A stretch of 64,000 bases of DNA, taken from positions 7,213,563 to 7,277,562 of the forward strand of contig CM028931.1 in NCBI GenBank assembly GCA_016801845.1, read 5' to 3'. This stretch comes from Polydactylus sextarius (taxonomy: Eukaryota > Chordata > Actinopteri > Polynemidae). This document shows positions 59,460 to 64,000 of the stretch, piece after piece (positions within the stretch are counted from its first letter, which is position 1; each line of letters starts with the position of its first letter). The notes under the pieces were generated by a model. The model was not told the DNA's origin. It worked only from the letters and a program-made list of their open reading frames with translations, and made no database searches. Made by a program: the position numbers and the translations under genes.

Positions 59460-60130
59460 TTTTCCACCAGCACCTACTCGGCTCTACTCGACTTGACTCT
59501 ATTCGGACATGTTATTTTTAAGGGTGTCAAATTATCCTGTTAGTTGCGATTAATAACAGTCATATTTAAAGCGTTATGTTTTTTTAATCGCTCTGACTTT
59601 ACTGTTTCTGTACGTGAGTTGCCTTTTTATAAAATCCGTGTTGAGCTCCTTGTGCTTGAGTTGTTGGGGGTGGGAAACAATGAAGTGGACGCTGATTGGC
59701 TGTCATTGTGTTTAGGCTTGTTTAGCATAAACTGATTGAACTTGGAGGACAGGGTGAAGAGCGGTGAGGAGACGTGAAAATAGAGGAGCATGTGAGAGTT
59801 GTCGGTCTAATGAATGGGAAATTTACATTTCAAAAACGCCCCGACGGCACCATCGATAAAAGCAGAGTGATATGCCTTCTTTGTAAGAAGGAATTTGCTT
59901 ACCAGCTTGAAGCAGCTCAAGTTTTGCATGTCACATCAACGCAAAGCACCCGGTCACGAGTGCAGCCGAAGCTAACGTTAGCAGCGAAGACGTCTGTTCA
60001 CGTCAAGTTTTAGCATCTGCTCAGTTCGCTTGGAACCCCAGCTGAGTAGGTATCAGAAACTAGCAACAAGTGGAAAACGCTATAAACTGAGTAGAGTCAC
60101 GCTGAGTAGCACTAGAACGGTTTAGTGGAA
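59460..60130 (+). mobile_element. hAT-type transposon relic with BED zinc-finger fragment
   Basis: An open frame (59774-60013) contains GKFTFQKRPDGTIDKSRVIC, then LLCKKEFAYQ. This is the start of a BED finger as found in hAT transposases and ZBED proteins (first Cys pair C..C in VICLLC; the His pair is not intact). It is flanked by loosely inverted sequences, ctcggctctactcgacttgactcta (about 59475-59500) and gagtagagtcacgctgagtag (about 60088-60109). No catalytic region remains. Confidence 0.55.
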
Positions 60131-60589
60131 AAGAGACATAAGTGACATGTTCTGTCCTTTCTGCAAAACGTGACAATTGTAGTTTATTCTGAGTCTTGGT
60201 GAAGTGAACACTTGCTAACGAAACTGTAAATGTAGTCTTTCAGAAACGCACCATTGACTTCAGTTTGAGTAACGGCCATTTGACTACCAAACAAGCTTTT
60301 CTGAAGAAGCAGTCAGGATAATTAACATATCATTGGTTTAAATAATAATATGAAAGAACTGTGATGTATACCAGTAACAAGGAGTTCTTGATGGTTCTTT
60401 TTGATGGTGCTTGATAATCTTTTCACATATGGATTATTTGATACAAACTTAAACAATGTGCACATAGTCAACTCAGTCTTGACATACTGTAATTAGGAAG
60501 ATTGTTTTTTATAATAATTTGTACTATAAGTCACTGACACCAAGTGAAATTCAAATAAGGTTGTAAAATCCCTAAATTGATTCTTGAAA

Positions 60590-61290
60590 TAAAATATATT
60601 ATACACATATAAATAAAGATAATTTTGCTTTAGGACTGTAGTCTTTACTCAAAGTGATAATAATGACAGAGAGTATGTTGTGTTTCTCTTTTAAAGATGG
60701 TTTCTTTGCGTTTCCTAGACAATACCCTTGATTGTTCGCTTTCTTTTTACGGGCGGTTACTGTATATCTAATTAAGGAGTAAGGCTTTTGTTCCATTGTA
60801 GGTTTACCCATGAAGCTTCAGAGCGGCCAACAAAAGCTGCCCCACATACACGGTGCTGACCGAATGGGAAGACGTGTAACTATAAATTGTGTTTAAAACC
60901 ACTGGTATGCATGAGAAGTGGGATTCCCTCAAGCATAAATATTCATGTCGCTGCAAAAAGCAGGATGGAAATCTCTCATGGTGACTGTGGAAATGTGACA
61001 CTGTTGCTCAATATGGAAAATGTTAGGTTTCTCTATTCTATAATGTAAAATGAATGTTTTTTTATGATTTGGCGTTATATAAATAAAACTGACTCCTGCA
61101 GCGCGGTGAAAAATGATTACAAATAATGAAATGTAATGTGAATAGTTCCACAAGCAAATCGAAATAGGCGCTTTTGCTGATGGAAATGATGCGATAACGA
61201 ACGCAGGAACAACGCCGGTTTAAATTTGGTCGGCTATAAAGATGCGAATCATTTGCCTGTGACAGACGGATGATTATGAAACTGTTTGCT
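60590..61290. promoter_or_regulatory. Candidate conserved non-coding element upstream of the afadin-like gene
   Basis: Non-repetitive, mixed-composition sequence with phrases such as ctttaaagatggtttctttg, tatctaattaaggagtaagg and caagcataaatattcatgtc, which look constrained rather than neutral. No ORF or repeat family. Conservation could not be tested here. Confidence 0.25.
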
Positions 61291-61576
61291 TCACATAACG
61301 AAGATCCGCTGACCCGTGAAATGAGGGCAGAGGGGAGCAGGGGGCTTCGAGAGGGGATGTGGGTGAGGGCATGAAGTAGGCAATTATGTTTAAGAACTCA
61401 CCGAGCGGTACAATGAGTTTATAACTGACGGGGAATAGATTGAAGAAGGGGTGGGGTCTTATTAGATACAATACCCATGACAGATCCGAACTTTGTTTTG
61501 TTTTTTTTACTCTCATTTTCTGTTGGAAGTCTAGAGGAGCCAGTCAGACAGAAACTTTGAAGTTAACTGCTGAAAA

Positions 61577-64000
61577 ATGCCAGAGGAGGAAGAACGAGAG
61601 AAGTTGTCTAAAGTCATCAGACAGTGGAACAACAACAGATTGGACCTGTTTGAAATATGCCAACCGGATGAGGTGAGTCACGCGAAAAAAACATAGTTTT
61701 AGTTTGGATTAAACTGTTACTCTCCGAACACCTACTAGAGCCACTGTTGTGGATTAACTGATTGCCAAATAATTGTTGATTACATATCTATCGTGTGACA
61801 AATTGGATTTAACTGAATAATCAAGAAAAAATGGCTCTTTACATGCTAATTAATGTAGTGGTTAGTTGCAGCCCTACCTGCATCAGTCAAAAACATGGAC
61901 AGTGTAGTGATATAAATACAGCAATAACAGCAGGTTACAAATTCACACTGATCAGTAATCAGTGTTAGTGTTTGGTACAAAAAACACTAACTCACAACAA
62001 ATCTAGGCTGTTTTATATTTCATTTTGTTGTGACCATTCACCATTTACTTGACGTCTTGGAGAAAAATATTATATAGATACATTTTTTTTCTTATGATTT
62101 ACTGTCACATTTTCAAACTTTTGCGACTATGTTTCTATACAAAGTTTTTGAAGTCATCGCCTACTTAACTTGATGCACCTATAGTCTTTATAGCACCAAC
62201 ACTTCCTGTTCAGCAAAGAACTAGTGGTGCCATTTAATAATCTAACAAAACATGAGCATTGAGAAAGTCTTTCAAGGACAAGGTTTTAACGTCTAAAATC
62301 TACGACAACTGCATAAAAAGATCGACTGTCCTTTATTTCGACCCTCAAACACGATTTGACAACAAGGCCTTGAACGTTTTCGTGTTTTTTTTTCCCACCA
62401 GAACCTGGAGTTTCACGGCGTGATGCGTTTCTACCTTGAGGATGGCGCTGGAGGAAACGTGGCCACAAAGTGCCTGCGTGTTTGCAGCAACACTTCGACT
62501 CGTGAGCTCATTGAAATGCTCTCCGAGAAATTCAGACCCGATATGAAAATGCTGACTACTGGTTATTCACTGTACGAGGTCCACACCAGGAAAGGTAAGC
62601 AGGTTACTGAAGGTAAATAAGATGCAGTTAGAGTCAGCCCGGCTCCTTCTGTGCCTCAATTTTCACCTAAAACATATTAAGCAGGACATGAATTTGTTTA
62701 AAGATGACAATTGTTGTATAAGTTGATTATGGATTGTTTTGATAATCTGTTCATCACTTCAGTCATTTTTAAAACAAAAATAGGGACATTTAAAATTCTA
62801 GATTCTTGTCATTTTTTTTTTTTTAATTATTTTCTGACAATTAATAACTTAAACAATCAGTCTCTTAAGCTACGATATTTGGCAAAAATAATCTAAATTG
62901 AAAATCAACAAGCTAATTACAGCATCTGTTCTGTTTTTTTTGTTTTAAATAATTCATGCAACATAATGAATTATGTGTATTATGTGGGTATATTAACTGT
63001 TAAGGTTTTTTTTTTTTTTTCCTTCTTTTATATGTGAATTAAGAACGCAAACTGGACCTGGGCGAGAAGCCTTTGATCGTACAGTTGAACTGGAGCTCAG
63101 ACAACAGAGAAGGACGTTTTGTGCTCATGAAAGACAAAGAGATTTTCCAGGTATCCTCCATCTATTACACATATTGCAAGTTAACATTGACTCACGCACA
63201 ATCTCATACTTGTGCCTTTTATGTATTGAATAATTAAGGAAAACTGTCACGAGAAGGAGAAAGGAGGTATTATCCAAAACTTCAAGAGGACACTGTCAAG
63301 AAAAGAAAAGAAGACAGAGAAGAGCAAATATAAAGTTTCTGGAGACGGGAACGGGTAAAATCAAATGTTTCCATTGCTCAGATCGATATCTGTTTCAGCT
63401 TACTGGACTTACTCAGTGTCATAAAAACATCCTGTCCTTTTAAACCAATAACCAGGTCAACTGAAAAGCCCCCGAACAACAGGACGCGTGTGTCTAACGA
63501 TGACACAAAACGCTGCAGCAAAAACGAAAAGCAGCAGATGCATACTGCCCCTGGTGAGTAAACCTGCAAACTGTGCAAAAGCAGAAATTACAACAAACAA
63601 TGCAATCTTCTGCATGAGCAATTCACTTCACGAAGAACTATAAATCATAACATTATCACAGTGGTTTTTATTTATTCTGCATATCATTCCTCTTTGTTAG
63701 TAAAGCGCTCGGTAAATCTTCGTCCTTACTTTTCAGACCAGGCTGGATTACCTCTTGGGATTAAATTCACTGACAACTGTGAGTATGAGATTTTCTAGTA
63801 TAATACTTGTCAGGTGGGAATTGAATCCCCCTTCCCTCTCCTAAAGTCCTCCTGCCCCCTGCTGGTGTCTTTCTCGTTTCAGCTGAGGAAGCGTTCCTGT
63901 CTGCAGTCATAAATTACACCAACAGCTCCACAGTTCATTTCAAGCTCTCACCTGCGTACATCCTCTATGCTGTGGGACGCTTTGCTCTGCGACGCCATTA
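61577..64000 (+). CDS. afdn: Afadin-like protein lacking RA2 and FHA domains (5' part; runs off window)
   Basis: Afadin links nectins to actin at cell junctions through a Ras-association (RA) domain set, FHA, DIL and PDZ domains. Exons: 61577-61672, 62402-62594, 63044-63150, 63239-63354, 63456-63553, 63737-63778, 63883-64000+, phases consistent, about 256 residues in the window. Residues 1-132 match the afadin start and RA1 (EEEREKLSKVIRQWNNNRLD, LEFHGVMRFYLED, EKFRPDMKMLTTGYSLYEVH, LDLGEKPLIVQLNW). A basic linker follows (IIQNFKRTLSRKEKK), then at Ser218 the DIL-region start SEEAFLSAVINYTNSSTVHF. In afadin several hundred residues with RA2 and FHA lie between linker and DIL; here only two short exons do, and the introns (about 90-180 bases) are too small to hide them. 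Probably a shortened afadin paralogue; start ATG matches the family. Confidence 0.85.

Overview
The window is vertebrate nuclear DNA, almost certainly from a ray-finned (teleost) fish. Genes are split into many short exons with GT/AG introns, the protein families are vertebrate ones, introns are short, and the DNA between exons holds typical fish repeats: Tc1-like transposons, non-LTR retrotransposon tails, hAT-type pieces, MITE-like inverted repeats and long (TA)n/(TG)n runs. No operons, CRISPR arrays or prokaryotic features are present. All gene models were built by hand from splice sites and reading phase. Every complete model keeps one open frame from ATG to stop.

Layout. (1) 252-4550, plus: last six coding exons of a ZnT zinc transporter, closest to SLC30A2, with a retrotransposon fragment split by a Tc1 element in one intron. 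(2) 4.6-7.7 kb: tail-to-tail gap filled with a Tc1 relic, a LINE tail and microsatellites. (3) 7737-17176, minus: coq8a (adck3), 13 coding exons, 592 codons. (4) 19372-21732, minus: tatdn3, 10 exons, 270 codons. (5) 21.7-22.5 kb: head-to-head promoter space with long dinucleotide repeats. (6) 22515-25810, plus: fuca2, 7 exons, 454 codons. (7) 26.2-33.8 kb: gene-free region that probably holds 5' exons and regulatory DNA of the next gene. (8) 33950-42428, plus: hivep2, a 3.8-kb zinc-finger exon and five smaller ones, 1824 codons, followed by a long AT-rich probable 3' UTR. (9) 47431-51126, plus: txlnb (beta-taxilin), 9 exons, 527 codons. (10) 52228-55891, plus: a 304-codon thioredoxin-fold redox protein of the PRXL2/selenoprotein-L type with a CxxC motif and a helical N-terminal extension. 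(11) 55.9-61.5 kb: repeats, including an 0.8-kb sequence also present in the preceding gene's intron, and a hAT BED-finger relic. (12) 61577 to the end, plus: an afadin-like gene whose first RA domain is joined by a short linker to the DIL-type region, with no RA2 or FHA exons between.

The genes do not form a pathway. They are unrelated housekeeping or regulatory genes: zinc transport, coenzyme Q biosynthesis, a TatD-type nuclease, lysosomal or secreted fucosidase, a transcription factor, a vesicle/syntaxin-binding coiled coil, a redox protein and a junction scaffold. The order fuca2-hivep2-txlnb-afadin recalls genes I remember on human 6q. coq8a, tatdn3 and slc30a2 recall human chromosome 1, so the block looks like a fish rearrangement of two ancestral segments.

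The observations most worth follow-up are the afadin-like gene lacking RA2 and FHA, the CxxC selenoprotein-L-like gene, the 0.8-kb duplication flanked by a 71-bp direct repeat, and several candidate conserved non-coding blocks around hivep2.
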